A stretch of DNA of 64,000 bases, from assembly GCA_020466095.1 (NCBI GenBank), contig CM035806.1:129253400-129317399 (forward strand), given 5' to 3'. The stretch is from Chlorops oryzae. Lineage: Eukaryota > Arthropoda > Insecta > Diptera > Chloropidae. The position numbers and the translations under genes are program-made. Each line of letters begins with the position of its first letter. The stretch's first letter is position 1. Below are positions 1 to 10,135 of the stretch, one piece after another. Under the pieces are notes generated by a model that searched no databases, had not been told where the DNA came from, and saw only the letters and a program-made list of their open reading frames with translations.

Positions 1-298
1 TACAAAAATGCATGAACTATCATAAAAAACTAAAAAAGTGTTACATCAGAAAGAAAACATTAAAATTTCATCGCAAGTATGTTTGGTTACAAAATTGAGA
101 GAATACTCAAAAAATTATGGCATCACTAGTTCACCACGGAATTCGGTTGTTGTTGTAAGTGTCCCCTATATTACTGTATGGTTATAAGCATTAAACTTTT
201 TGTGCTCGCCTATTAATATATAAGATTTAAAAATTATATGTTCGAAAAAATCCATTTTTTCCGCTCAGAAACCACTGTGCGGGGCGAGAAAGTACACT
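1..298. other. Unannotated repeat-derived DNA
   Basis: No gene is seen. About 120-180 is a dispersed repeat that reappears inverted at about 11945-12012 (shared words include ttcaccacgga and tgtcccctatatta). At 272-279 the word CCACTGTG is followed by cgggg, which resembles a Transib-type end, but no partner end was found nearby. Confidence 0.4.
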
Positions 299-306
299 GC
301 AGCGAA

Positions 307-768
307 CAGTGATGCCAGATTTTCCCGTTAAAAAAACCCTCATATATTGGAAAAACCCCACTTTTGCCCAATTTTAAAAACTTAAAACCCACGAAAAAAC
401 CCAGAATGATTTTTTGAAAATATGGGCGTACCGATTTCAAAATTGAACATTGGATTTAAACACAATATTTTAATATTTTAATAAAAGTATCAAGAAAATA
501 ACAAAAAATAAAAGTAACTTAAAATTACAGTCTTATTCATGACTTAAAACAACCAAGTTTCTTTACAACACTTAGGGAACACGCGACTAGATACAGAAAA
601 AAGAGTCATTGCATGGTACTGGAAGAGGGAAAACACAATTTTCATTCTCATAAGTAGTAAATATACCTTAAATGTATATTAATTTTGATATAAAATTACC
701 CATACTTTTCCCCATGTCACGTTATTTGAGTGAAAAAACTCTCAATATGGGAAAAACTGGCATCACTG
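307..768. mobile_element. Non-autonomous hAT MITE (462 bp)
   Basis: The element begins CAGTGATGCCAG and ends with the near-inverse CTGGCATCACTG. It is flanked by a perfect 8-bp direct repeat, gcagcgaa, at 299-306 and 769-776. Eight-base target duplications with CAG-starting inverted ends are typical of the hAT superfamily. There is no transposase, so it would have been moved in trans. Two inner words also mirror each other (ccctcatatattgg on the left, ctctcaatatggg on the right). Confidence 0.88.
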
Positions 769-776
769 GCAGCGAA

Positions 777-1047
777 AAAAATTTGAGAGCTGCCATGCAG
801 TGTTGCCAAACTGATACATTTGTATCAAAAGTGATACTTTTTTTTCCAAATGATACGGAGATACTTTTTTTCTGAAATTGATACGTTCTTTTATTTTGAG
901 GGCTGCAATGAAAAAATTTTCAATCAATGGCATTTCAATCATTTGCATTTGACAAAAAAGTAAAGATATTCGATCAAATTTAGGAATTTTGGGACATCGT
1001 TTCAAATATGAAAAACATAAATCTAAAACAAACACATTGCTTTGTTG
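777..1047. other. Spacer with a hAT-like left end
   Basis: CAGTGTTGCCA starts at 798 and is followed by at least five GATAC/GTATC words between 815 and 890. This resembles a hAT end with subterminal binding-site repeats. No matching right end with an 8-bp duplication was found, so the call stays tentative. No gene is seen. Confidence 0.3.
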
Positions 1048-1347
1048 TTGCAAACCAGAGCTGTAAAAGAATGACTCATTTTTACTTCTTAATTCACAAT
1101 GAGTTTTAAAAAAACTGAATTCATTCTGCTCACAAAAACTATGAGCTGAATTAAAATTCGAATTTCCTTACGGTGAATGAAAATATTTTGAATTCATTCT
1201 GCTAAGAAAAATTTTTGGTGAATTCAAATTTGAATCGATGCGTACTGAATTAAAAAACTTGGAATTCATTCTACTCAGGAAAGAAGTGAATTAAATTTTA
1301 ATTTGAATTCATTCATTGTGATTTAAAAATTTTGAATCTATTCACCT

Positions 1348-1869
1348 TGTTTGGGCCCGTAAAGAATTAGTGGTCTTGCGACCCAAATGGGGCAAAGGGA
1401 AATCGTATGTAGATGAAATAAAAGCTCGTACCTTTGACTGGTGGCGTCGGACGGATTGGTGTCGTGGTTCTGTCGTGACGGTTGCTGCTGCTGAGGCTGT
1501 TGTTGTTTCTGCTGCTGTTGTGGTTGGCGTTGTTTCTGCGTTGATTGCTGTTGGTTTCGTGGGTTTTAAAAGAGTCCCGTGGCAAATTTACCGACGATTA
1601 TTGGAGAAAAAAAAGGTGTCGCGAACGCGGGACGCACTTCACCATACACTTCACTGACTCGTATTTTAAATCGGAACGTGGTAGAAAATCGCAGACGTGT
1701 TTCACTTGCAACTGTTCTTTTGGAATATATTTTAAAACCCACCGGTGTTGCCAGTCAAGCCCGGCGGGAAAGGTGGCGAGCAGCTGGGCTCGAAGTGCTG
1801 CCCTCCTTTTTCCCGTTTTTTCGCCGCTGGTGGGATTTAGCTGCGTAGCGGCAGCGGCAAAAACGGACA
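1348..1869. mobile_element. Solo LTR inserted in the hAT left arm
   Basis: A 522-bp block begins TGTTTGGGCC and ends ACGGACA, the TG...CA form of retrotransposon LTRs. It is flanked by a 5-bp direct repeat, cacct (1343-1347 and 1870-1874). It interrupts the left inverted arm exactly: in the right arm (3536-3906, read inverted) the words on either side of the insertion are contiguous. The block is clearly more GC-rich than its host. No internal retrotransposon region is present, so it most likely remains after LTR-LTR recombination. A glutamine-rich reading on the minus strand (about 1440-1575) is probably incidental CAG/CAA repetition. The 480-bp LTR at 24607 is unrelated by eye. Confidence 0.82.
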
Positions 1870-2094
1870 CACCTCAAAAAAAAACTCTAGATTTCAATTT
1901 AGAATTCATTCACAGTAAATTAAAAAGTTAGAATTCAATTCAGAAAATGAAATCAAATATACATTGAATGCGTTTGTTTTTAAATTTTAAATAAATCTTA
2001 TTGATCTTCGAATTCAATTCAGTAAAATAAAAAAAATATTAATTTTAATCAGATATTGGTTTTATCCTTAACCAAGGAAATTTTATCATTTATA

Positions 2095-3487
2095 ATGGAA
2101 ATTTTTACGAACGTCGAACAAAGTCCTTCAGGATCGGAGGAAATTCTCTTCGATTCCAAAGAAGAGGATTTGTCCTTTTTGCACGTTTCTGGCTCACGAA
2201 AACGGTCAGTAATTGAGCCAGGATTAAACCAAGAAAAAAAACCGTCGTTTTTATTAACAAATTATTTTAAAATATTGCACTCGTATGACTCTTTAGTAAG
2301 TAGAGCATTTATATACATATATATACATATATATACATATATGAGGTGTCCAGAGAAAAAATATATGGAAAGAAACCAGAATCCAAAACCATACTTGCAT
2401 TTCAGTTTTCGACAACCTGCATATATTTAAATAATATATGGTCCGTCCGTCATTTTTACAGCCAAGCGCATCGAAAAGAAAAGCTCCAGAAAAAAATACA
2501 ATATCCGCGAAATGCCTTATTTGTGACAAGGTGGTGACAGCAACTGTTAATGTATCGTCAAATTTTCTTCGACATTTGAGAAATTGTCATATAGAAAAGT
2601 ACGAAGAGTACGAAGCGCTAAAACGGGAAGCCAAACTTACTCCAAGGAAACAAGACCACTTTAACAAACTTGTGTTGACCTTTATCGCGTCAAATATGCT
2701 GCCGGTGGAATCCGAATCATTTAGAAGTCTAATAAATTTTGCAGATCCCAAGCTCAGCGTCATGAGTAGACCTTCTACTATGAAACTTATGGACACTACA
2801 TTTCAGTTATATATTATTATAATATGATCATCATATTATGATGGACTCAGCAAGTAGAAGGTTGGAAGGATTTCTTCCAAATCACATCAGATGTGCATCA
2901 CATACGCTGAGGCTCATCGGAACAACAGATTTTAAAAAAATTTTACAATCAAGTTTAGTTCATGATAAGCATAAACAGGTTAATTGTATACTTAGAGTGG
3001 TTTCCGATGGAAATTTTCATAATAAATAATAATAATAAAAATATTTAATGCACCCTTATATACATATCAGGATATTAGCAGCATTTATAAAATTTAAGTT
3101 TTTCCAAGATTTTAAAGAAATGTAGCGCGATATGGTAAAAAATTAACAGACACAAATCCTCGGAGAATATCAGTTCAATATTGGGTTGCCAGTTAAAATA
3201 TCCTATAGTAACGCGATGGAATTTTTTATATGACTCTGTAAAAGACTTGCTGTCACATAAATAGATCCGCATTGCACGATTTATGCCAACAACTGAATAT
3301 TGAAAGAATACTGGATAATGACTTTGAGTATTTGGCTGAATACGTCGAACTTCTACAACCTATAGCGGAGGCTATAGATTTTTTGCAAAGAGACGATGGT
3401 ATGATGTTTGGGTACTTACTACCAACCTTAGCTACGATAAAAGTAAATTACGCTAAAACGCAGCTAAGTGGTAGAGTAAATATTTAA
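2095..3487 (+). pseudogene. hAT transposase remnant, BED finger plus fragments
   Basis: A start at 2095 opens an acidic N-terminal exon (MEIFTNVEQSPSGSEE...) ending at a GTAAGT donor at 2296. A TTTTTACAG acceptor ends at 2461 and joins in phase to PSASKRKAPEKN. The next exon carries a BED-type zinc finger (CLICDK...HLRNCH, C-x2-C then H-x4-H), which is used for DNA binding in hAT transposases. The intron contains a TATACA repeat. After about 2805 the frame is lost. Later fragments at 2838-2990 (NHIRCASHTLRLIG) and 3272-3487 (LLQPIAEAIDFLQRDDG) match the RNase H-like region of hAT transposases. The C-terminal dimerisation domain is missing, so the protein would be inactive. The remnants are in element order, so internal deletion and decay explain it. 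Confidence 0.8.
2296..2461 (+). other. Probable intron of the hAT transposase
   Basis: GTAAGT at the 5' side and TTTTTACAG at the 3' side give a phase-0 junction between YDSL and PSASKRK. The 166-bp interval holds a tatacatata microsatellite at 2310-2342 that would otherwise break the protein. Confidence 0.55.
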
Positions 3488-3914
3488 CAACAATGGCTGT
3501 CGAAATGATTCGTTGTGTATATCTTAATAATAAATGAATTGAATTCTACACTTTTTAATTCACTGTGAATGAATTCCAAATTGAAATCTAGAGTTTTTTT
3601 TTTGAGGTGAATAAATTCAAAATTTGTAAATCACAATGAATGAATTCAAATTAAAATTCAATTCACTTCTTTCCTGAGCAGAATGAATTCCAAGTTTTTT
3701 AATTCAGTACGCATCGATTCAATTTTGAATTCACCAAAAATTTTTCTTAGCAGAATGAATTCAAAATATTTTCATTCACCGTAAGGAAATTCGAATTTTA
3801 ATTCAGCTCATAGTTTTTGTGAGCAGAATGCATTCAAAATATGACAAATCATTGCCTGAATGATTCTCGAATTCATTCAAAAATGAATCATTCTTTTACA
3901 GCTCTGCTGCAAAC

Positions 3915-5517
3915 AAAAAGTCTAAAAATTTCATATAATTTGACAGTTTAGTTTCAGATTTGTTGTTATTGTAATATTGATATCACCCTGTTAAATACAC
4001 CTTGATTAGAACTAAACGGATCGTGACATTCCCATTTCGTTTGATATCACTGGTTTTTTTTTTTTTTGATTTGTAGTTGTTGCCCTAGTGCCTACACCTT
4101 GAATAGGGTATTTGACAACATTAAAATATTGTAATGAGCCTTGGTTATCTTGTAGAATTAAGGGTCAATATGCATTTTTTGCATAACTTCAAACAACTAA
4201 CCACTCACTAATGCCCTCACTCACTCACGCACTCACTCATTCACTCACGCACTCATTCATTCACTCACTAATTTTATCACTCATTCACGCACTGACTCAC
4301 TCCGTCACTTACTGACTAATTGAATTATTCATACACACACCATTACACAAGAAGCCACAATGTTTTTTGTTTTTTTGATAAATAAAGAATACCCCACAAG
4401 GGATGCCGACATGCGACCAAACAAATTTTCCAAATGTTATTTCAGGGAACGAAAACTTTAAATCCAGGATGCTGCGTGCATTCTTGCGCTGGATTTGCTT
4501 TTGGAGTGCTTTATGCAAACTGCATGTAAGCTGATCTGGTCTTTTGTTGTTGCTGGGTTCGCTTTTCATAAACACCAAATAAATTGGCAAACATTAAGAC
4601 ACGAACTTAAAGCCCCATCCATGCGCGATGGTTGAATGCCAAAGTTTTTATCCCTCGTGGCATAAGGCACAGGGTACGGGGCATGGCGGTAAAAAGTCCT
4701 CGAAACTGGTTTCCATATTAGCCTTGCCAGCAGTGTGGCAAGTGCTATTGGCCCTTTTAGTCTATATCGCTGCTTATTAAACTTCATATTTGCTGAGCTT
4801 TAAAAACGAAAAAAAAATATAGAAAAAAATTATATAAATAAATTCAAAATAAAAAGAACAGAATTTTAATGATAAAAAAGAATCCGAAGTTAATTATCGT
4901 ACAAGCATGACTAAAATGAGTTGGCATCTCTAGAACGCTTCGAACATTTGGCATTCAGGGTGTTGTCTGAATGGAACATATGCCGCGAGGTAGGCCGACC
5001 GACTCACCACCTTCATCCTATTTGAGCACACTTTCGTTCACGTTCTTCCATTTCCAATTCCTCAAGTGATAACAAAGGAATTTGAATATTTTCATTTGGT
5101 TTTTGTGTGCTGTTTCCTCTTGTTTTTTCAGTTCCTAAAAAATGTTACTTGAGCCAAAAACGTTATCTGCTCTTTTCGTCCAACGGCAATGATGTGGTTG
5201 AGTAAATTTTTGGCTTGCTTTCTCGTTTCAGAATTTGCAAGATTTCGACCGCTTGATAAATTAATGCAACAATGGGGAGAGCAATAAACAAAAAAAAAAA
5301 AAAACATTTATAAGAACTCAAATGTTTATACGAAACAACAAATCTAATTAGTAAACGTTGATCATTCCAATACTTGATAGTTTTACGAGGGCATGATTTT
5401 TTATTGAATTTATACAGTTGCCAAAAGGAACGAACCATCAGCAGTCTGGACAATTTTCTTTACCAGTAAGAGGAGAGCGGTAGCAGGAGTCACTGCAACG
5501 CATGTAGGAGTGTAGGT
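3915..5517. other. Unclassified non-coding stretch
   Basis: No convincing gene or complete element is seen. A low-complexity block of CACTCA/CATTCA words lies at about 4196-4320 and resembles one at 49385-49515. The segment at 4560-4790 has more balanced base composition than its surroundings and could be single-copy host DNA. Short open frames there have no recognisable domain. Confidence 0.4.
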
Positions 5518-5915
5518 CTAACCATTAGTGATGGGCGATACCGATACGATAGTATCGGGTATCGATACTTTTGGGGCGATACTATCGAAATTTGGCATCG
5601 ATTCTTTCGCAGCGCGATACTTACTAGTATCGATACCTGGAGACTTAATTTTGAGTATTCTGTCTGAATTGGGTACTCGTTGGAACATCTGTTCCTCGCG
5701 AAAGACTTTTTTCAATGGTGGCTTTAATAATGGATGAGTGCGGGAATTGACTTTCGCCAGAGCATTTGAAAAGAAGAATTTTCCTTGCTGCTCTGAACCA
5801 ACAATATTGGTTTTCCCAACAATAAGCCAATTCACAGTTCATGCTAATTTAGGGTTTAATATGCTAATTTGCTTTTTTTTGGATTTTCAATAAAACTGCT
5901 CAAAATACTGTATAT

Positions 5916-7987
5916 TAGGGTGGGTCGTTCTTATATGAAAAAAAAAAAAAGTTGTATGATCGCGTTGGAATAGTAAAATTATGTTTCCTTATGTATAAAA
6001 AATAATTTTGTGTAAAAAAAAATTCAAAATAAGCTGCATCTTCATACCGCGCAAGCGGATTGAAAGTTGGAAAAAAAAATTTATATGAGATTTTTCCGAC
6101 TTCAATGATAAAATTTAGAAAATCTCAGCTTTAATCTCATTTTTTAAATACATTATGTTCCCAGATATTTTTGGTCATAAAACTATCTTTCAAAGGAAAG
6201 CAACGAAACTACGATCGACCAAAATTTTACGGAGATATGGTCGAAGAAACTCAGACCTGAGGAAATTGCTCCAAGACATGCCAAAAATGTGTTCGAACCT
6301 ATCAATTTTGTAACCATTTGGAAGAAGGCATATTGCCATTTCAAAAAAATCTTCCTTGAAGAAAATCGGTTATTTCATAAGGTTGTTATAACAATTTATA
6401 TATTTATCTATTTATCGGTTTCATTTCAGAACGTGCCCTGAAAAAAAACTCCATGAAAGTTTAAAATCCTTCTACTTGAGCTCGAACAGGAAAAAACAAC
6501 GCTCAATTACGATTATAGATTTTTTAAATCGGTTCACAGAAACCAAAGTTACACGGCTTTGAAATTGGACAATTTATTATTTTTTAAATCCTGTGTTAGT
6601 TAAAAAAAAATGCCGAAAAGTATACTAAATTTTTTTTTTTTGATTCGATAATGAGCTCATGTTTGGGAAAAATACATAGCAAAGTCATACCCGACAAACT
6701 CTGTGTCGAGGGTATATGGCATTTTTTCGTCCGTACTCGAGATAGACTTAAAAAAAATTTATATAGAAATGGTTAGTATCACCAGAAAATTCCATATATT
6801 CAATTTGCGGTTTTTTATACACTCTGTGTCGAGGTATATTGCATTTGTGTGGTTGTTTGTAACACCCAGAACCAGTTGAGATAGACCATACAAAATATAT
6901 ATAGAAATGATAAGCGTCACCAGGAGATTCCGTGTAGCCATGTCTGCCTGTCTGTCTGTACGTCTGTCTGTCCGTCTGTCCGTCTGTTTGTATACAGTTT
7001 TTTTTTTATCGAAGGAGTTGAGCTATCTTGATGAAATTTGATATGCGTACTCACAAGCACATGAGTAAGAACAAGTTCGAGTATGGACCCGATCGGAACA
7101 TTTTTAGGGGTACCTCCAGTACTAGGGTCTGTTGCGAAAATCACAACCATTTCTATATAAATTTTTTTTAAGTCTATCTCGAGTACGGACGAAAAAATGC
7201 CATATACCCTCGACACAGAGTTTGTCGGGTATGACTTTGATATATATTTTTCCCAAACATGAGCTCATTATTGAATCAAAAAAAAATGTAGCATACTTTT
7301 CGGCATTTCTTTTTAACTAACACAGGATTTAAAAAATAATAAATTGTCCAATTTCAAAGCCGTGTAACTTTGGTTTCTGTGAACCGATTTAAAAAATCTA
7401 TAATCGTAATTGAGCGTTGTTTTTTCCTGTTCGAGCTCAAGTAGAAGGATTTTAAACTTTCATGGACTTTTTTTTCAGGGCACGTTCTGAAATGAAACCG
7501 ATAAATAGATAAATATATAAATTGTTATAACAACCTTATGAAATAACCGATTTTCTTCAAGGAAGATTTTTTTGAAATGGCAATATGCCTTCTTCCAAAT
7601 GGTTACAAAATTGATAGGTTCGAACACATTTTTGGCATGTCTTGGAGCAATTTCCTCAGGTCTGAGTTTCTTCGACCATATCTCCGTAAAATTTTGGTCG
7701 ATCGTAGTTTCGTTGCTTTCCTTTGAAAGATAGTTTTATGACCAAAAATATCTGGGAACATAATGTATTTAAAAAATGAGATTAAAGCTGAGATTTTCTA
7801 AATTTTATCATTGAAGTCGGAAAAATCTCATATAAATTTTTTTTTCCAACTTTCAATCCGCTTGCGCGGTATGAAGATGCAGCTTATTTTGAATTTTTTT
7901 TTACACAAAATTATTTTTTATACATAAGGAAACATAATTTTACTATTCCAACGCGATCATAGAACTTTCGTAAAAACGACCCAGCCT
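5916..7987. mobile_element. 2.1-kb foldback (long inverted repeat) element
   Basis: The sequence from TAGGGTGGGTCGTT at 5916 is mirrored by AACGACCCAGCCT ending at 7987. The arms extend about 850 bp inwards on each side (to about 6770 and from about 7146) with few mismatches. A 9-bp direct repeat, actgtatat, flanks it (5907-5915 and 7988-7996). The duplication could instead be read as TA plus coincidental flanks. The arms hold no convincing gene. The central spacer holds a (GTCY)n element. A shorter family with TAGGGTGGATCG ends lies at 58.6-60.7 kb, but its interior differs. The superfamily is not determined. Confidence 0.8.
6771..7145 (-). mobile_element. mini-me/DINE-1-like fragment in the foldback spacer
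   Basis: A run of GTCT/GTCC words (about 6940-6985) is followed by text typical of these dipteran repeats (gatgaaatttgatatgcgtac). Two copies of actctgtgtcgag...gtata lie at 6700 and 6820. mini-me elements characteristically carry (TA)n and (GTCY)n microsatellites. The fragment has no clear 5' hairpin or 3' end, so limits are approximate. Confidence 0.5.
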
Positions 7988-8336
7988 ACTGTATATGGTT
8001 TGCATATATAATACATACATTTCAATACATACCCCGAAAATATTTTTTAAGTATTTCATATTTTATAATTTCTTTACGATCATCGTAATGATAATGCGGG
8101 TAAGGAAGAGATTAGCCTATTATTGCGCTTCAAAGCACTTATTTACACAGGGGAGCGGATATAAAAATGGGTATCGTTTTATTCGATACTATATCTTGGT
8201 ATCGATTCCTTTAGCCGCGATAGTATCGTTGTATCGATACTGATTGGGCTTGAGTATCGCGATACCCAAGTATCGATACTGGTTTCGGAATTGCCCATCA
8301 CTACTAACCATGTAGGACTGTAGGTCTACCTTTTCT

Positions 8337-8590
8337 TCTTCCTAATCCCTGCAATGTGTTAGAGCTACGCTGCTTCAACATAGGCATATAGCATGAGGAA
8401 AAGAGAAGCACGCTATGGCAGCGAAATCTTTGACTCTGTTCTGGTGAAATGCATTGCCACTTTTATTTTTAATTTTGGGAGATTTTCGAGTTCATTACAT
8501 ATAAAATATCTACCAAACTTATAAAATGATATGAAAAGCTTGAAAAACATAAAACTAATCAAGGAAACTCAATATCAAGGAGAAATATAA
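8337..8590. repeat. Inverted partner of 12040-12303
   Basis: From cctaatccctgcaatgtg to aactcaatatc this ~255-bp segment is repeated in inverse orientation at 12040-12303. Part of it (gttagagctacgctgcttc) also recurs at about 10143 in direct orientation, and cctaatcattgcaatgtg recurs at 9697. These are pieces of one old dispersed repeat broken up by later insertions. Confidence 0.7.
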
Positions 8591-8639
8591 ATTATTTTTT
8601 AGTTCTACCCTGTCCACTTAACATTTGTTTCAGCAAAAA

Positions 8640-8840
8640 TACTGAATTCTATGTACAATCAAATTCGTAGCCGTAGTCAAAAATGTATGTCAATTTATTA
8701 CAAAATGAACACATTCGTGCACATTGAGCAAAAACATATCGTAACACATTTAGTAAAGTTTCAATTATGAACTTTTCAAGCAATATAAAAAACCGAGTCG
8801 ACGCGGTGTTTCTTTTATAATTTTCTTGCAAGTGGCATCA
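8640..8840. repeat. Dispersed repeat shared with 52965-53155
   Basis: The segment reads gaattctatgtacaatcaaa... and runs to attttcttgcaagtggcat. An inverted diverged copy lies at 52965-53155. The two copies are 44 kb apart, so this is an interspersed repeat and not part of one element. Its class is unknown. Confidence 0.6.
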
Positions 8841-8864
8841 TAGTGCCACTTTTTGTCTGCCCGT

Positions 8865-9479
8865 CAGTGTTGGAAAAGTAGGTGTAATTGTACCTTTTTC
8901 GGCCCTTTTTCACTTCAAAGGTACAGTAGGTACAATTTGTCCATTTTAGGTACAATTTCAAGATGAAGAAATTTTGTTAGTGAATTAAATGGTGAAAGGT
9001 CTTCTGTGTCTTATCTGAGTAGTGTTTGCAGATATTGTTTTATACATTTCCCAAAAAGGTAGCATAGTGCTTCCAGTGCAGACTAGGTGTTAGATGTTTT
9101 GATGTTTCTTGACCTTCTTGTATTTTATGTTGGTCTAGAGTCAGACACACGGACAAATGTTGGTCATCGAAATTGGAATAGATTACTCGATCGTATCATC
9201 TCGTTTTGCAAGACAATGTCATCGTTCGGGAGTGAATAACACCTTCTCTCGATGACATTGCCATTCGAATTGGTATGAATAACATCTCCTTTAAATGACC
9301 ATGTCATCAGATTTGAGAAATACTCAAATTTTCCCCTTGATGTCTTCGGTGAACCCATTAATGAATTTGCCATTTATGAAAACAATTCCGACTGGGTATA
9401 TAAGGTACACTTTACTATATTTAGGTACAATTTATGGACCATTTTAGGTACACACTGAAATTTTCATGTTCCAACGCTG
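8865..9479. mobile_element. Non-autonomous hAT MITE (615 bp)
   Basis: The ends CAGTGTTGGAA and TTCCAACGCTG are near-perfect inverses. A perfect 8-bp duplication, ctgcccgt, flanks the element (8857-8864 and 9480-9487). Subterminal words ggtacaattt/ggtacacttt recur near both ends (8890-8960 and 9403-9452). No transposase is present. Confidence 0.88.
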
Positions 9480-9493
9480 CTGCCCGTATTGTT

Positions 9494-9619
9494 GTTGGTA
9501 GCTTTCTGGTGAATTTCTCGAAAGAGTTGAATTTCCTATTCCTGCTTAAGGTTTTTGTTGGTAGCTTTTTGGTGAATTTCTCTAAAGAGTTGAATTTCCT
9601 ATACCTGCCTAATGGGGAA
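9494..9619. repeat. 63-bp direct duplication
   Basis: gttggtagctttctggtg at 9494 recurs at 9557 (gttggtagctttttggtg), and the remainder through gagttgaatttcctat matches. The period is 63 bp with a few substitutions. There is no evidence that the open frame across it is a gene. Confidence 0.7.
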
Positions 9620-9965
9620 TTTCTTATTACCGGCAGAGGCTTTTCGACGTCGACAGTTAGACCTACAGTCCTACATGGGTCTAACTCCTCTTCTTCCTAA
9701 TCATTGCAATGTGTTAGACATATAGAACCATACATTACTATATATGTCACTCTCATGGATTTTGGGCGGGATATTTCGCGCCAGTTAGAAAGAGATGTTA
9801 CTCGGAAGGCAAAAAAAGAGCGAGAAAGAAATACTTTTGGTGAGTACCTAAGTGAAAAATTCTCATTTTGGTGGGTACCCAAGACCGTGGTGGGTACCCA
9901 AGAGAGTGTTTTGATAAGAGCCAAAATAGAAACGGCTCCTGAGTGACATATATAGTTATATATGT
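9620..9965. other. Unclassified repeat-derived spacer
   Basis: It includes a diverged copy of the old dispersed repeat (9662-9735) and a GC-richer stretch with ggtgggtaccca twice (9868-9900). An 80-residue open frame here has no recognisable domain. Confidence 0.35.
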
Positions 9966-9968
9966 ATA

Positions 9969-10135
9969 GAACTATAGCTGCAACTTCGGCAAAAAGCTAT
10001 TACGTGGTACACCACACTTTCTATTACGTGGTTAACTACAACAGTCGACTTATGGCGTGGTTCACCACAAATGAACATTTTCACCAAATCATGCCATAAC
10101 GCGCCAAAATTTGGCGGAAGTTGCAACTATAGTTC
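9969..10135. mobile_element. Palindromic ~167-bp MITE, copy 1
   Basis: The ends gaactatagctgcaacttc and gaagttgcaactatagttc are inverses. The interior carries several acgtggt/accacg words. A second copy lies in opposite orientation at 11758-11924. TA-like flanks are possible in this AT-rich DNA, but a target duplication could not be fixed. Confidence 0.75.

Larger units (their letters stand above)
1056..3906 (+). mobile_element. hAT element with ~365-bp inverted terminal repeats
   Basis: The left end CAGAGCTGTAAAAGAATGA at 1056 mirrors the right end at 3906. The flanks ttgcaaac (1048-1055) and ctgcaaac (3907-3914) match at 7 of 8 positions, a slightly decayed hAT target duplication. The inverted arms run roughly 1056-1945 (interrupted by a solo LTR) and 3536-3906 and are full of GAATTCATT-like words. 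The interior holds a decayed BED-finger hAT transposase on the plus strand. The 1315-bp MITE at 12601-13915 has closely similar ends and is probably a non-autonomous relative. Confidence 0.88.
5526..8303. mobile_element. hAT MITE with GTATCGATAC-rich ends, split by a foldback element
   Basis: The ends TAGTGATGGGC and GCCCATCACTA are exact inverses, flanked by a perfect 8-bp duplication, ctaaccat (5518-5525 and 8304-8311). Many GTATCGATAC-like words crowd both ends (5540-5640 and 8165-8285), as expected for hAT subterminal transposase sites. Without the inserted foldback element the MITE is about 0.7 kb. It has no transposase. It sits in an older dispersed repeat: the flanking word taggtctaaccat recurs near 8308 and 9665. 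Confidence 0.88.

Noticed and set aside
1440..1580. Glutamine-rich minus-strand reading (many CAG/CAA codons), possibly a captured host exon
   Set aside because: It lies wholly inside a TG...CA block with a 5-bp duplication, i.e. a solo LTR, and has a stop just upstream.
1545..1931. Open frame of 128 codons on the plus strand
   Set aside because: It crosses the border between the solo LTR and the hAT arm and has no domain.
4566..4787. 73-codon minus-strand frame in a GC-richer patch
   Set aside because: No motif or gene structure supports it.
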